Shown here: piece by piece, positions 10,496 through 18,964 of the stretch
Position numbering within the stretch: the first letter of the stretch is position 1
Layout: each line of letters opens with the position of its first letter
Source: Roseitranquillus sediminis
GTDB taxonomy: Bacteria; Pseudomonadota; Alphaproteobacteria; Rhodobacterales; Rhodobacteraceae
Length of the DNA: 64,000 nucleotides
NCBI RefSeq assembly: GCF_016918935.1
Contig: NZ_JAFFOB010000025.1
Coordinates: 82,330 to 146,329, forward strand
Direction of reading: 5' to 3'
Position numbers and translations under genes: made by a program
The notes under the pieces: model-generated
The model's input: only the letters and a program-made list of their open reading frames with translations
Told to the model about the DNA's origin: nothing
Database searches by the model: none

Positions 10496-11320
10496 TCAAC
10501 TGAGCCAGCGCTTTCGGCGGCGGTAGGAGCGCACATCGCGGAACGACTTACGGCCGGTGTCGGACATGCCCAGGTAGAACTCCTTCACATCGGGGTTCTC
10601 GCGCAGCGCCGCCGCCTCGCCGTCCATCACGACGCGGCCCGACTCGAGGATATAGCCGTAGTGGGCGAAGCGGAGGGCGACGTTGGTGTTCTGCTCGGCC
10701 AGCAGGAAGCTGACGCCCTGCTCCTCGTTCAACGTTCTGACAATGCCGAATATTTCCTCGACGAGCTGCGGCGCGAGGCCCATCGAGGGTTCGTCGAGCA
10801 GGATCGTCTCGGGCCGGGACATCAGCGCGCGGCCGATCGCGCACATTTGCTGCTCGCCGCCGGAGGTGTAGCCTGCCTGGCTGTTCCGGCGCTCCTTAAG
10901 TCTCGGAAAATACACGTAAACCATCTCAAGGTCGGCGGCGACGGCGGCGCGGCCGTCGCGGCGGGTGTAGGCGCCGGTGAGGAGGTTCTCCTCGACCGTA
11001 AGGTGCTCGAAACAATGGCGTCCTTCCATTACCTGGATCACGCCGCGCGCCACGAGGTCCGAGGGCGCGAGGTCCTGCACCCGCTCGCCGCGATAGAGGA
11101 TCGATCCCTTGGTGACCTCCCCCCGCTCGGACCGCAGGAGGTTGGAAATTGCCTTTAGAGTCGTGGTCTTGCCCGCTCCGTTGCCGCCGAGGAGCGCGGT
11201 GATGCCGGCCTTGGGGACGCTGAGCGAGACGCCCTTCAGGACGAGGATCACGTGGTTGTAGATCACCTCGATGTTGTTGACCTCGAGCAGCGTTTCGCGG
11301 GTCTGGGCGGCGTCGAGCAT
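10496..11320 (-). CDS. livF: Branched-chain amino acid-type ABC transporter, ATP-binding protein LivF
   Basis: 274 residues; one of two cytoplasmic ATPases of a HAAT-type importer. Walker A GGNGAGKTTT, the signature region YTSGGEQQM (TSGGE in place of LSGGQ, usual for LivF) and Walker B ETILLDEPSMGLAP are all present. It pairs with LivG, LivH, LivM and LivK encoded upstream in the same direction. A 144-base gap with a TGCA-repeat operator separates it from livK, so livF and the ligase may form a separately controlled unit. GAGGAG precedes the ATG. CoA ligases on both sides of the liv genes suggest a carboxylic or aromatic acid substrate rather than leucine. Confidence 0.92.
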   Translation of the reverse strand: MLDAAQTRETLLEVNNIEVIYNHVILVLKGVSLSVPKAGITALLGGNGAGKTTTLKAISNLLRSERGEVTKGSILYRGERVQDLAPSDLVARGVIQVMEGRHCFEHLTVEENLLTGAYTRRDGRAAVAADLEMVYVYFPRLKERRNSQAGYTSGGEQQMCAIGRALMSRPETILLDEPSMGLAPQLVEEIFGIVRTLNEEQGVSFLLAEQNTNVALRFAHYGYILESGRVVMDGEAAALRENPDVKEFYLGMSDTGRKSFRDVRSYRRRKRWLS

Positions 11321-11373
11321 GGGGCGCTCCTCGGAGGCGTTCTTTCAACTTTGTACAAGTTTCTAGGGGCGGT

Positions 11374-11391
11374 CTTGCAAGTTCTTGCAAG
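11374..11391. promoter_or_regulatory. Tandem CTTGCAAG palindromes (TGCA-N6-TGCA operator)
   Basis: Two perfect 8-bp palindromes CTTGCAAG (11374-11381 and 11384-11391) are separated by TT, so the TGCA cores are 6 bases apart and the period is 10 bp. A related palindrome TTGTACAA lies at 11351-11358. Direct TGCA repeats within palindromes are known operators of the BzdR/BoxR regulators of benzoate catabolism. The element sits 54 bases ahead of livF. Confidence 0.6.
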
Positions 11392-11422
11392 ATTTCCGGG
11401 TTTTCCGGGCCCGGATCGGCCC

Positions 11423-11449
11423 GCCGGACGGCCTTGAAGGGCCTCCGGC
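11423..11449 (-). terminator. GC-rich hairpin after livK
   Basis: GCCGGA-C-GGCC (11423-11433) pairs with GGCC-T-CCGGC (11440-11449), 16 bases after the livK stop. There is no T tract on the minus strand, so it may attenuate or stabilise the message rather than terminate it. Confidence 0.35.
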
Positions 11450-11464
11450 GAGGTCCGCGTCGCG

Positions 11465-12748
11465 TCAGCTTCCGGGGCAGCCCGGGGTGATGTTGTTCTC
11501 CTGCGCGTAGGACATGCTGTCCCCCTCGACGAGCGGGTCGATCACCTCGGCGTCGGCCTGAATAAAGTCGGTCAGCGGCTCCCATGTGCCCGCCTCGGCG
11601 TTCCACTGCTGGACGAGGCCGTAGCCCGACCCGCCGTGGTCCTGGCAGGAGACGGAGAATTCGGGGCCGATGCCCGGCGCGCCCCATTCCTCCATCGTGG
11701 CTTCCGTGACCTCGAGCGCTTCCATCCCGTCGCGCATCTGCGCGGCGGTGATGGCCGAGGTGCCGTGGATCTCCTGCGCCTTCTCGATGGCCTCGGCGGC
11801 GAGCATCGCGGCATACATCCCGCGGGTGTAGAGCACCGAACCGATGGAGGAGCCGCCGTCCCCGGCGCCGAGCCCGGCGTCGATGACGTGCTGCCGGATC
11901 TCGTCAAAGACCGGATACTCCTGCACCCGGTTCATGTTGAGCGACTTGTAGCCGTCGGCCGCGGCGCCGGCGGGCGTCACGTCGTGCTCGGCCCCCGCCC
12001 ACCAGTTGCCGATGAAATTCTCCATCGGGAAACGGATGTTCGCGGCTTCCTGAATGGCGACCTGGTTCATCACCCCCCAGCCCCACATGATGACGTAGTC
12101 GGGCCGGTCGCGGCGGATCTGGAGCCACTGGCTCTTCTGCTCCTGGCCCGGATGGTCGACCGGGATCGTCGTCAGCTCGTAGCCGTGCTTCTCCGACAGT
12201 TCCTCCAACGTGCGGATCGGCTCCTTGCCGTAGGCGGAGTTGTGGTAGATCAGCGCGATCTTCTTGCCGGAGAGGTCGCCGGCGTTCTCCTCGAGGAGGT
12301 GGTTGATCGCGACCGAGGCCGCGTCCCAGTAGTTCGCGGGGTAATTGAAGACCCAGTTGAAGACCTCGCCGTTCGCGGCGGAGGTGCGGCCATAGCCCAT
12401 CGTGTGGAGCGGGATCTGGTCGGCCTCAACCTTGGGGATCAACTGGTAGGTGATGCCGGTCGAGAGCGGCTGGTAGATCAGCGCGCCCTCGCCCTTGGTC
12501 GCCTCGTAGCACTCGACGCCGCGCTCGGTGTCGTAGGCGGTTTCGCACTCGATCAGCCGGATCGGCTCGCCGCCAATCCCGCCGTCACGTTCGTTAAGGA
12601 GCGTGAAGTAGTCCTGGTAGCCGTCCGAGAACGGAATGCCGCCCGCCGCGTAGGGGCCGGTGCGGTAGCTGAGGTCCGGAATGACGAGGTCCGCCATCGC
12701 GGTGCTGGCCGCGAGTGTCGCGGCGAGCGTTGTGAGGGTCAGCTTCAT
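11465..12748 (-). CDS. livK: ABC transporter substrate-binding protein (LivK-like)
   Basis: 427 residues, with a signal peptide (MKLTLTTLAATLAASTAMA) and a periplasmic type I binding-protein fold (Leu/Ile/Val-binding family). Segments near the N-terminus (SYRTGPYAAGGIPFSDGYQDYF, ERDGGIGGEPIRLIECETAYD) and the middle (GKKIALIYHNSAYGKEPI) are typical. At about 427 residues it is longer than classical LivJ/LivK, as in the subfamily found with acyl-CoA ligases in Rhodobacterales. AGGGAG precedes the ATG. Specificity cannot be read from the sequence; the flanking ligases point to an organic acid. Confidence 0.9.
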   Translation of the reverse strand: MKLTLTTLAATLAASTAMADLVIPDLSYRTGPYAAGGIPFSDGYQDYFTLLNERDGGIGGEPIRLIECETAYDTERGVECYEATKGEGALIYQPLSTGITYQLIPKVEADQIPLHTMGYGRTSAANGEVFNWVFNYPANYWDAASVAINHLLEENAGDLSGKKIALIYHNSAYGKEPIRTLEELSEKHGYELTTIPVDHPGQEQKSQWLQIRRDRPDYVIMWGWGVMNQVAIQEAANIRFPMENFIGNWWAGAEHDVTPAGAAADGYKSLNMNRVQEYPVFDEIRQHVIDAGLGAGDGGSSIGSVLYTRGMYAAMLAAEAIEKAQEIHGTSAITAAQMRDGMEALEVTEATMEEWGAPGIGPEFSVSCQDHGGSGYGLVQQWNAEAGTWEPLTDFIQADAEVIDPLVEGDSMSYAQENNITPGCPGS

Positions 12749-12809
12749 GTTGGTTCTCCCTAAGTTCTTTTTGTTGTTCAGGTACGGCGCGCCTCGGCGC
12801 GTCTTCGCA

Positions 12810-13886
12810 TCAGTACGGAAAGGGCCATGACCGCAGCTTTTCCTTGGTGGTGCGCCAGAGCGCGGCGAGGCCGTGCGGTTCGGCGATGAGGAAGCCGATG
12901 ATGAGCGCGCCGACGATGACGAGCTCGAGATGCGCAACCAGCGTCGTGGGCCAGCCCAGGCCATCGCGCAGCACGTTGGTCAGGAACACCGGCAGGAGCA
13001 CCATGAAGCCGGCGCCGAGGAAGCTGCCGAGGATCGAGCCGAGGCCGCCGATGATGACCATGAAGAGCACGAGGAACGACTTGTCGATGCCGAACGCCGA
13101 GCCGACCTCGACCGCGCCGAGATAGACCGCGAAGAAGAGCGCCCCGGCGATGCCGATGAAGAAGGACGAGACCGCAAAGGCCGAAAGCTTGGCGCGCAGC
13201 GGGCTGACGCCGATGATCTCGGCCGCGATGTCCATGTCTCGGATCGCCATCCAGGTGCGCCCGACGCTGCCCCGCGTCAGGTTGCGCGCGATCCAGGCGC
13301 TGGCCACGACGAAGACAAGGCAGAAGAGGTAGGTCGCCCAGGCGTCGGTGGCGGCGCCGGTGATCGGCACGCCGAGGACGGTGCGCTCCGGCGCGCTGAT
13401 CTGTCCGGACGCGGAGTAGTTGTAGAACCACGGCACGCGGTTGAAGAGCCAGACCAGGAAGAACTGCGCGGCGAGCGTGGCGACGGCGAGGTAGAAGCCC
13501 TTGATGCGGAGGCTCGGCAGGCCGAAGAGCACGCCGACGCCGGCGGTGATGGCCCCCGCGGCGATGACGTGGAGCGTGATGTTGATGTCCGGGAATGCCG
13601 TCATCAGCTTGTAGCAGGCATAGGCGCCGACCGCCATGAAGCCGCCGGTGCCGAGGCTGACCTGCCCGCAGTAGCCCGTCAGGATGTTCAGCCCCAGCGC
13701 GGCGATGGCGTAGATCAGGAAAGGCAGGAAGACCGCGTTGAGCCAGTAGTCGTTGATGACGAACGGGATCACGAGGAACGCGACCGCCAGCGCCGCCCAG
13801 TAGGCGCGGCGGTCCATGCGGATGGGAAAGGTCTGGCTGTCGGCGACGTAGCTCGTCTTGAAGTCGCCGGCCTCGCGGTAGATCAC
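12810..13886 (-). CDS. livM: Branched-chain-type ABC transporter permease LivM
   Basis: 358 residues with about nine hydrophobic segments. The family motif region LGLNILTGYCGQVSLGTGGFMAVGAYA occurs near residue 70, with the conserved RTWMAIRDMDIAAEIIGV EAA-like loop near 225-240. It forms the membrane channel with LivH. The C-terminus is LRSWPFPY. It lies 61 bases upstream of livK in the same operon. Confidence 0.92.
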   Translation of the reverse strand: MIYREAGDFKTSYVADSQTFPIRMDRRAYWAALAVAFLVIPFVINDYWLNAVFLPFLIYAIAALGLNILTGYCGQVSLGTGGFMAVGAYACYKLMTAFPDINITLHVIAAGAITAGVGVLFGLPSLRIKGFYLAVATLAAQFFLVWLFNRVPWFYNYSASGQISAPERTVLGVPITGAATDAWATYLFCLVFVVASAWIARNLTRGSVGRTWMAIRDMDIAAEIIGVSPLRAKLSAFAVSSFFIGIAGALFFAVYLGAVEVGSAFGIDKSFLVLFMVIIGGLGSILGSFLGAGFMVLLPVFLTNVLRDGLGWPTTLVAHLELVIVGALIIGFLIAEPHGLAALWRTTKEKLRSWPFPY

Positions 13887-14054
13887 GTGCAGCCCTCCCT
13901 GCGGGCGACGCGGGAGAGCCGTGCTTCCTCCTCAAGCGGCGCGCTCGCCCCGGCGCCGGAGCGGCGCGAGGTCTCACGGATCATCGTCAGCGCACCCTCC
14001 CGCCATCTTTGCTCCTGAAACATCCCCGCCGGAGGCATCCGCCCTCTCCATCCC

Positions 14055-15041
14055 TCAAACACGCTCGATGATCCGCTCGCCGAAGAGGCCCTGGGGCCGG
14101 AACACCAGGACGATCAGGGCGAGGACGTAGGCAAACCAGTTCTCTGTCGCGCCGCCGACCAGCGGGCCGACGAAGAACTCGAAGAGCTTCTCGCCCATGC
14201 CGATGATGAGGCCGCCGACGATGGCGCCCGGGATCGAGGTGAAGCCGCCCAGCATCAGCACCGGCAGCGCCTTGAGCGCGATCAGGCTGAGCGAGAACTG
14301 CACGCCGGACTTCGCCCCCCACATGATCCCGGCGACCAGCGCGACGAAGCCCGCAATCGACCAGACCAGGATCCAGATGTAGTTCAGCGAGATCCCGACC
14401 GACAGCGCCGCCTGGTGGTCGTCGGCCACCGCCCGCAGCGCCCGGCCCTGCTTGGTGTACTGGCTGAAGACGACGAGCGCGGTGACGAGGAGCGCGGCCA
14501 CCACGGTGGCGGCGATGTCGAGGTTGTCGATGAAGAAGCCGTAGCCGAAGGCGTCGAACGTGACGCGGTCGATGGTCTCGTTGATGCCCTGCGGGAGGCC
14601 GACGTCGAGCGTGCGGATCTCCGAGCCCCACATCAGGTCGCCCACGCCCTCGAGGAAGTAGGCGAGGCCGATCGTGGCCATGAAGAGGATGATCGGCTCC
14701 TGGTTGACCAGGTGGCGGAAGATGAAGCGCTGCACGAGGATCGCGAAGAGCACCATCACCAGCGCCGTCAGCACGATCGCGGCGAGCGCGGGCACCTGCC
14801 AGCCGAAGCCGTGGATGTCGGTCCCGAAGACGGTGTTCATCAGGTGCGCGAAGGGCACCTGCCCGTCCATGATGCCCACGAGCGTCAGCGCCGCGAAGAG
14901 CGCCATCACCCCCTGCGCGAAGTTGAAGATGCCAGACGCCTTGAAGATCAACACGAAGCCCAGCGCGACGAGGGCGTAGAGCACCCCCGCCATCAGGCCG
15001 TTCAGCGAGACTTCGATGGCGTAGAGAAGCTGGTCGGGCAT
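14055..15041 (-). CDS. livH: Branched-chain-type ABC transporter permease LivH
   Basis: 328 residues, strongly hydrophobic. The N-terminal segment QLLYAIEVSLNGLMAGVLYALVALGFVLIFKASGIFNFAQGVMALF is characteristic of LivH permeases, and the cytoplasmic loop QGRALRAVADDHQAALSVGI is the ATPase-contact region. The start is the ATG giving MPDQLLYAIEV; the frame stays open 17 codons further but without hydrophobic or conserved sequence. The 168 bases between livH and livM show nothing recognisable. Confidence 0.92.
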   Translation of the reverse strand: MPDQLLYAIEVSLNGLMAGVLYALVALGFVLIFKASGIFNFAQGVMALFAALTLVGIMDGQVPFAHLMNTVFGTDIHGFGWQVPALAAIVLTALVMVLFAILVQRFIFRHLVNQEPIILFMATIGLAYFLEGVGDLMWGSEIRTLDVGLPQGINETIDRVTFDAFGYGFFIDNLDIAATVVAALLVTALVVFSQYTKQGRALRAVADDHQAALSVGISLNYIWILVWSIAGFVALVAGIMWGAKSGVQFSLSLIALKALPVLMLGGFTSIPGAIVGGLIIGMGEKLFEFFVGPLVGGATENWFAYVLALIVLVFRPQGLFGERIIERV

Positions 15042-15146
15042 CAGGCGGCCTCCCACGGCGCGACACGGTCGGGGGGCGCGGCGGCGCGGCACGCGCCGAT
15101 CCGCGCCGAGGTGCCCCGGAGGGGCGGCGAGAAGCGGATCCCACCG

Positions 15147-15971
15147 TCAGTCATGAGCGACCCCCAGATAGGCATCGATCACCTCCGGGTTCGCGCGCAC
15201 CTCGTCGGGGGTGCCGTCGCCGATCTTGCGGCCGTAATCCATCACCACCACCCGGTCGGAGAGGTCCATGACCACGCCCATGTCGTGCTCGATGAGCGCT
15301 ATGGTGGTGCCGAACTCGTCGTTCACGTCGAGGATGAAGCGGCTCATGTCCTCCTTCTCCTCCACGTTCATGCCGGCCATCGGCTCGTCGAGGAGCAGCA
15401 GGTTCGGCTCGGCGGCGAGCGCGCGGGCGAGCTCCACCCGCTTCTTGAGGCCGTAGGGCAGCCGGCCGACCGGGGTCTTGCGGATGCGCTGGATCTCAAG
15501 GAAGTCGATGATCTTTTCGACTACTTCGCGGTTCGCCATCTCCTCGCGCTGGGCGCCGCCCCGCCAGACCGCCTGCCGGAAGAGGCCGGTCCTCATGTGC
15601 GTGAGCCGGCCGGTCATGATGTTGTCGAGGACGCTCATCCCGTCGAAGAGCGCGATGTTCTGGAACGTCCGGGCGATGCCCTGCCGGGCGACCTGGTAGG
15701 GCTTCATCGGCGGGCGCCGCTCGCCGCGGAACCAGACCTCGCCCTCCTGCGGGTTGTAGAAGCCCGAGATGACGTTCAGCATCGACGACTTGCCCGCGCC
15801 GTTCGGGCCGATGATCGCCCGGATCTCGCCCTCGCGGATGTCGAAGGAGATGTCCTTGATCGCCTCCACCCCGCCGAAGCGCAGGGTGATGTGACGCATG
15901 TCCATCAGCACGCCGCCGATCTGGCGTCCATCGGCGGTGCTCACCGGCTCCGTTGCCTCGGCGACACTCAC
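15147..15971 (-). CDS. livG: Branched-chain-type ABC transporter, ATP-binding protein LivG
   Basis: 274 residues; the second ATPase of the importer. Walker A GPNGAGKSS, Q-loop region ARTFQNIALFDGMSVLDNI, signature LPYGLKKRVELARAL (degenerate, as usual in LivG), Walker B NLLLLDEPMAGM and switch histidine IEHDMGVVMDL. The start is taken as the GTG that overlaps the stop of the upstream 85-residue gene by 4 bases (GTGA), giving MSVAEATEP. A longer open frame exists upstream but runs through other genes. Confidence 0.9.
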   Translation of the reverse strand: MSVAEATEPVSTADGRQIGGVLMDMRHITLRFGGVEAIKDISFDIREGEIRAIIGPNGAGKSSMLNVISGFYNPQEGEVWFRGERRPPMKPYQVARQGIARTFQNIALFDGMSVLDNIMTGRLTHMRTGLFRQAVWRGGAQREEMANREVVEKIIDFLEIQRIRKTPVGRLPYGLKKRVELARALAAEPNLLLLDEPMAGMNVEEKEDMSRFILDVNDEFGTTIALIEHDMGVVMDLSDRVVVMDYGRKIGDGTPDEVRANPEVIDAYLGVAHD

Positions 15972-16225
15972 TGCACGCCTCCGATCCGTGCGCCGAGCGT
16001 CGTCATGAGCCCGACCGCCGCGCCGTAGGCGGCGATGTGCGGCAGCCAGCGCACCACGCAGACGGTGCCGCCCTCCGACAGCGCCACGATGATCCACACG
16101 CCGAAGCCGCCGGAGATCCCCCCGACGATCGGCGGCCTGAGCCACGGCCACACGAAGGCGCCGGCGATCACAGCCAGCACGAGGCCGGCGAACGCGAGGA
16201 GGAGCGCAGCATTGCGGCCGGTCAT
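15968..16225 (-). CDS. Small membrane protein of the liv operon, unknown function
   Basis: 85 residues (MTGRNAALLLAFAGL to RIGGVQ) with two or three hydrophobic stretches (about 5-27, 33-50, 62-80). No family recognised. It is tightly placed: its stop overlaps the GTG start of livG by 4 bases, and its ATG overlaps the stop of the low-GC upstream frame (ATGA). The tight coupling to livG suggests a real gene, perhaps an accessory subunit of the importer. Confidence 0.65.
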   Translation of the reverse strand: MTGRNAALLLAFAGLVLAVIAGAFVWPWLRPPIVGGISGGFGVWIIVALSEGGTVCVVRWLPHIAAYGAAVGLMTTLGARIGGVQ

Positions 16226-16500
16226 GAGGCCTCGCCTCTGCGCGCGCTTGACGCAGCAGCGATAATGCTCTTGGATGATAGGTCCGGGGACGACGGAGCA
16301 ATACTATGAACGTACACCAACCTCTGGTGGCGTTGGCGTCCTCTATGATCCAACGGGAAGTTGAGTTGGGAACATCGCCCAACGAGTGTTTCAACAGGCT
16401 TCAGCCGATCCTTGTCCCGGAAACTTCTAATTCCGCAGATATCAACCGTCTTAAGGTGCTGATTGCCAGACTGTACGTAGGTGCCGACCAAAGCTTTCAT
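16222..16500 (-). CDS. Questionable 92-residue frame in a low-GC islet
   Basis: A minus-strand frame of 92 residues (MKALVGTYVQ to SARRGEAS) that fits exactly between the synthetase and the 85-residue gene, with ATGA overlaps at both ends. Against it: third codon positions are roughly half A/T, unlike the very GC-rich neighbours; the composition looks random; and a plus-strand frame (16306-16590, starting MNVHQPLVALASS) is equally open and looks more protein-like. The two ATGA copies may instead mark a short insertion that duplicated its target. Treat as uncertain. Confidence 0.25.
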   Translation of the reverse strand: MKALVGTYVQSGNQHLKTVDICGIRSFRDKDRLKPVETLVGRCSQLNFPLDHRGRQRHQRLVYVHSIAPSSPDLSSKSIIAAASSARRGEAS

Positions 16501-18467
16501 TCCGCCGCCATCCTCTCGGCGGAGCCGACCACCTCGGCATCTTGGATCTTCAGCGTGGCGCGGATGCGGCCCTTGCGGCCGTCCTCGTAGGTGACCTCGG
16601 TCTCGGTGTAGATCTCGGACTTGCCCGAGTAGAGCGCGTCGATCAGGTCGGCGTACTTCTCGGCGATGATGTTGCGGCGGACCTTGCGGGTGCGGGTGAG
16701 TTCGCCGTCGTCGGCGTCGAGCTCCTTGTGCAGGACGAGGAAGCGGTGGACCTGGCAGGCCGAGAGCATCGGGTCGTGCGCGAGGGAGGCGTTCACCTCG
16801 CCCACATGGTCGCGCATCATCGCGAGGACCTGCGGGTGCTGGCTCAGCTCCTGGTAGGAGCCGTAGGCGATGTTGTTGCGCTCCGCCCAGTTGCCGACGG
16901 CGGTGAGGTCGATGTTGAGCATGGCGATGCAATGGGTGCGGCCCGCGCCGATCACGACGGCCTCGAGGATGTTGGGGTAGAACTTGAGCTTGTTCTCCAC
17001 GTACTTCGGCGCGAAGAGCGCGCCGGAGGCGAGCTTGCCCACGTCCTTGGCGCGGTCGATGATTCGGAGCTGCCCGGTCTCCTCGTCGAAGAAGCCGGCG
17101 TCGCCGGTCGCGACCCAGCCCTCGGGATCCTTGGTCGAGGCGGTGCTCTCGGCGTTCTTGTAGTACTCCACGAAGGTGCCGGGGGAGCGGTAGAAGACCT
17201 CGCCCGAGTCCGCGATGCGGATCTCGACGCCGGGGCTCGGGACGCCGACGGTGTCGGAGCGCACCTCGTCGTCGGGCTGCTGGGTGATGAAGACCGACGC
17301 CTCGGTCTGGCCGTAGAGCTGCTTCAGGTTGATGCCGAGGCCGCGGTAGAAGTCGAAGATCTCAGGCCCGATCGCCTCGCCCGCGGTATAGCCGACCCGG
17401 ACGCGGGAGAAGCCGAGCGTGTTCTTGAGCGGGCCGTAGACCAGCGCCTCGCCCAGCCGGTAGAGCAGGCGGTCGCGCGCGGGCACCGGGCGGCGGTCGA
17501 GAAGTGCGGGGCCGGCGCGGCGGGCGACCGCCATGAAGCGGTGGAAGAGCCACCGCTTGAGGCGGCCGGCGTCCTCCATCCGGATCATCACGTTAGTGAG
17601 CTGGGTTTCGAAGACCCGCGGCGGGGCGAAGTAATAGGTCGGCCCGATCTCGCGCAGGTCGGTCATCATCGTGTCCGCGCTCTCGGGGCAGTTGACGCAG
17701 AAGCCGCACCAGTAGGCCTGCCCGACGGAAAAGATGAAGTCGCCGACCCAGGCCATGGGGAGATAGGCGAGGATCTCCTCGCGCTCCGTCAGGCGGTCGA
17801 ACTCGGCGGAATTCCTCGAGGTCTCGATGATGTTGCGGTTCGAGAGCACCACGCCCTTGGGGCGGCCGGTGGTGCCCGAGGTGTAGAGCATGACGCAGGT
17901 GTCGTCGTAGCCGAGCGCGTTCGTGCGGGCGCGGAGTTCGGGCAGGAGAGCGCCCTGCGCCTCGCGCCCCCGCGCCTGCACGTCGGCATAGGAGGACATG
18001 CGGGAATGGTCGTATTTCCTCAGGCCGCGCGGGTCGAGGTAGACGATGTGCTCGAGCGTGTGCAGCCCCTCCTGCACCTCGAGCACCTTGTCGACCTGCT
18101 CCTGGTCGCCGGCGACGATGAAGCGCGCGGCGCAGTGCTCGAGGACGTAGGCGACCTCGTCGCCGACCGCGTCCTGGTAGAGCGGGACGGGGACGGCGCC
18201 GCAGCGCTGCGCGGCGACCATGGCCCAGTAGAGAGCGGGTCGGTTGCGGCCGATGATCGCGACGTGATCGCCCGGCGCGAGGCCGAGTGACAGGAGACCC
18301 AGGGCCAGCGCCTCGACCTCGGCCGCGGTGTCGGCCCAAGTCCAGCTCTGCCAGATCCCGTATTCCTTTTCGCGGTAAGCGGTGCGCCTCGCGAACGCCC
18401 TGGCGTTCCGCGCAAGCAATTCAGGGATCGACGTCGGCGCCGCAGGCGCCGGCTGGTCAGCGGTCAC
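16497..18467 (-). CDS. AMP-binding long-chain acyl-CoA synthetase family protein
   Basis: 656 residues of the long FAA1/FadD15-type branch of acyl-CoA synthetases. It activates fatty or similar acids with ATP and CoA. Motifs: MLYTSGTTGRPKGVVLSN (phosphate loop, about residue 193), YGQTEAS (A5 motif), GWVATGDAGFFDEETGQLRIIDRAKDV (A7/A8), and a C-terminal domain ending GRIRATLKIQDAEVVGSAERM. The start is GTG behind AGGGGGAGG. As the first gene of the liv operon it probably acts on the imported acid. The upstream promoter candidate overlaps a GGCAACGTTGCC palindrome. Confidence 0.92.
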   Translation of the reverse strand: MTADQPAPAAPTSIPELLARNARAFARRTAYREKEYGIWQSWTWADTAAEVEALALGLLSLGLAPGDHVAIIGRNRPALYWAMVAAQRCGAVPVPLYQDAVGDEVAYVLEHCAARFIVAGDQEQVDKVLEVQEGLHTLEHIVYLDPRGLRKYDHSRMSSYADVQARGREAQGALLPELRARTNALGYDDTCVMLYTSGTTGRPKGVVLSNRNIIETSRNSAEFDRLTEREEILAYLPMAWVGDFIFSVGQAYWCGFCVNCPESADTMMTDLREIGPTYYFAPPRVFETQLTNVMIRMEDAGRLKRWLFHRFMAVARRAGPALLDRRPVPARDRLLYRLGEALVYGPLKNTLGFSRVRVGYTAGEAIGPEIFDFYRGLGINLKQLYGQTEASVFITQQPDDEVRSDTVGVPSPGVEIRIADSGEVFYRSPGTFVEYYKNAESTASTKDPEGWVATGDAGFFDEETGQLRIIDRAKDVGKLASGALFAPKYVENKLKFYPNILEAVVIGAGRTHCIAMLNIDLTAVGNWAERNNIAYGSYQELSQHPQVLAMMRDHVGEVNASLAHDPMLSACQVHRFLVLHKELDADDGELTRTRKVRRNIIAEKYADLIDALYSGKSEIYTETEVTYEDGRKGRIRATLKIQDAEVVGSAERMAAE

Positions 18468-18530
18468 CCGATCCTCCCCCTGCGCCCGCTGCTTGTGCGC
18501 AAGACTCTCCGGTCTGCGGGCGTCCCGGGC

Positions 18531-18565
18531 ACCATACCGCGCCGAGCACGTATGGCAACGTTGCC
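18531..18565 (-). promoter_or_regulatory. Candidate promoter with GGCAACGTTGCC operator for the synthetase-liv operon
   Basis: Minus strand: TTGCCA (-35, 18553-18558) and TATGGT (-10, 18531-18536) are 16 bases apart. The -35 overlaps the perfect 12-bp palindrome GGCAACGTTGCC (18554-18565). A central CG in such a dyad is typical of LacI-family operators. Overlap with the -35 would fit repression. Confidence 0.5.
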
Positions 18566-18610
18566 GCTACGGGAGGCGCCGCCCCAGTCCGAGAGGGGCG
18601 GCGGGAGGCG

Positions 18611-18934
18611 TCAGTCGTCCCACTCGGGCAGGGCCTCGACCTCTTCGCGGGTGATGTTGACCATGTAGTTGCCGTTGTCCCAGGTCAGCCGGTCAAGCGG
18701 GATTACCCTGTCGCTGTCGCCGATGCCGAGGAAACCGCCGGCCTCGACCACGATGGCGACCGGCGTGCCGCCAGCGTCGATGAGGACATTCTCGACCTCG
18801 CCAAGGTTCTCGCCGTCCTGCGTCACGACGTCGGCCTCGTCGAGCGCCGAGAGGCTCGAGACGTCGAAGATGTCCTGCGCCGAGGCGACGGCGGGAATGG
18901 CGAGGAGGACGGCGACCGTGTGGATGATGCGCAT
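18611..18934 (-). CDS. Exported PRC-barrel domain protein
   Basis: 107 residues: a signal peptide (MRIIHTVAVLLAIPAVASAQ) followed by a single PRC-barrel domain (about 25-95), with the typical LGEVENVLIDAGGTPVAIVVEAGGFLGIG segment and RVIPLDRL. PRC barrels are small beta-barrels found in photosynthetic reaction centre H subunits, RimM and many alphaproteobacterial envelope proteins of unknown role. The start is chosen at the signal peptide, with AGGAG upstream. Both sides carry a copy of the GCAACGTTGC palindrome, suggesting shared control with the synthetase-liv operon downstream. Confidence 0.88.
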   Translation of the reverse strand: MRIIHTVAVLLAIPAVASAQDIFDVSSLSALDEADVVTQDGENLGEVENVLIDAGGTPVAIVVEAGGFLGIGDSDRVIPLDRLTWDNGNYMVNITREEVEALPEWDD

Positions 18935-18964
18935 GGAGAAGCTCCTGTCGTTGGGACTACCTCT

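Noticed and set aside
16306-16590. Plus-strand frame of 94 residues starting MNVHQPLVALASS
   Set aside because: The composition looks protein-like to about residue 65, but it runs into the antisense of the well-supported synthetase gene and no family is recognised. It is kept only as part of the low-GC islet finding.
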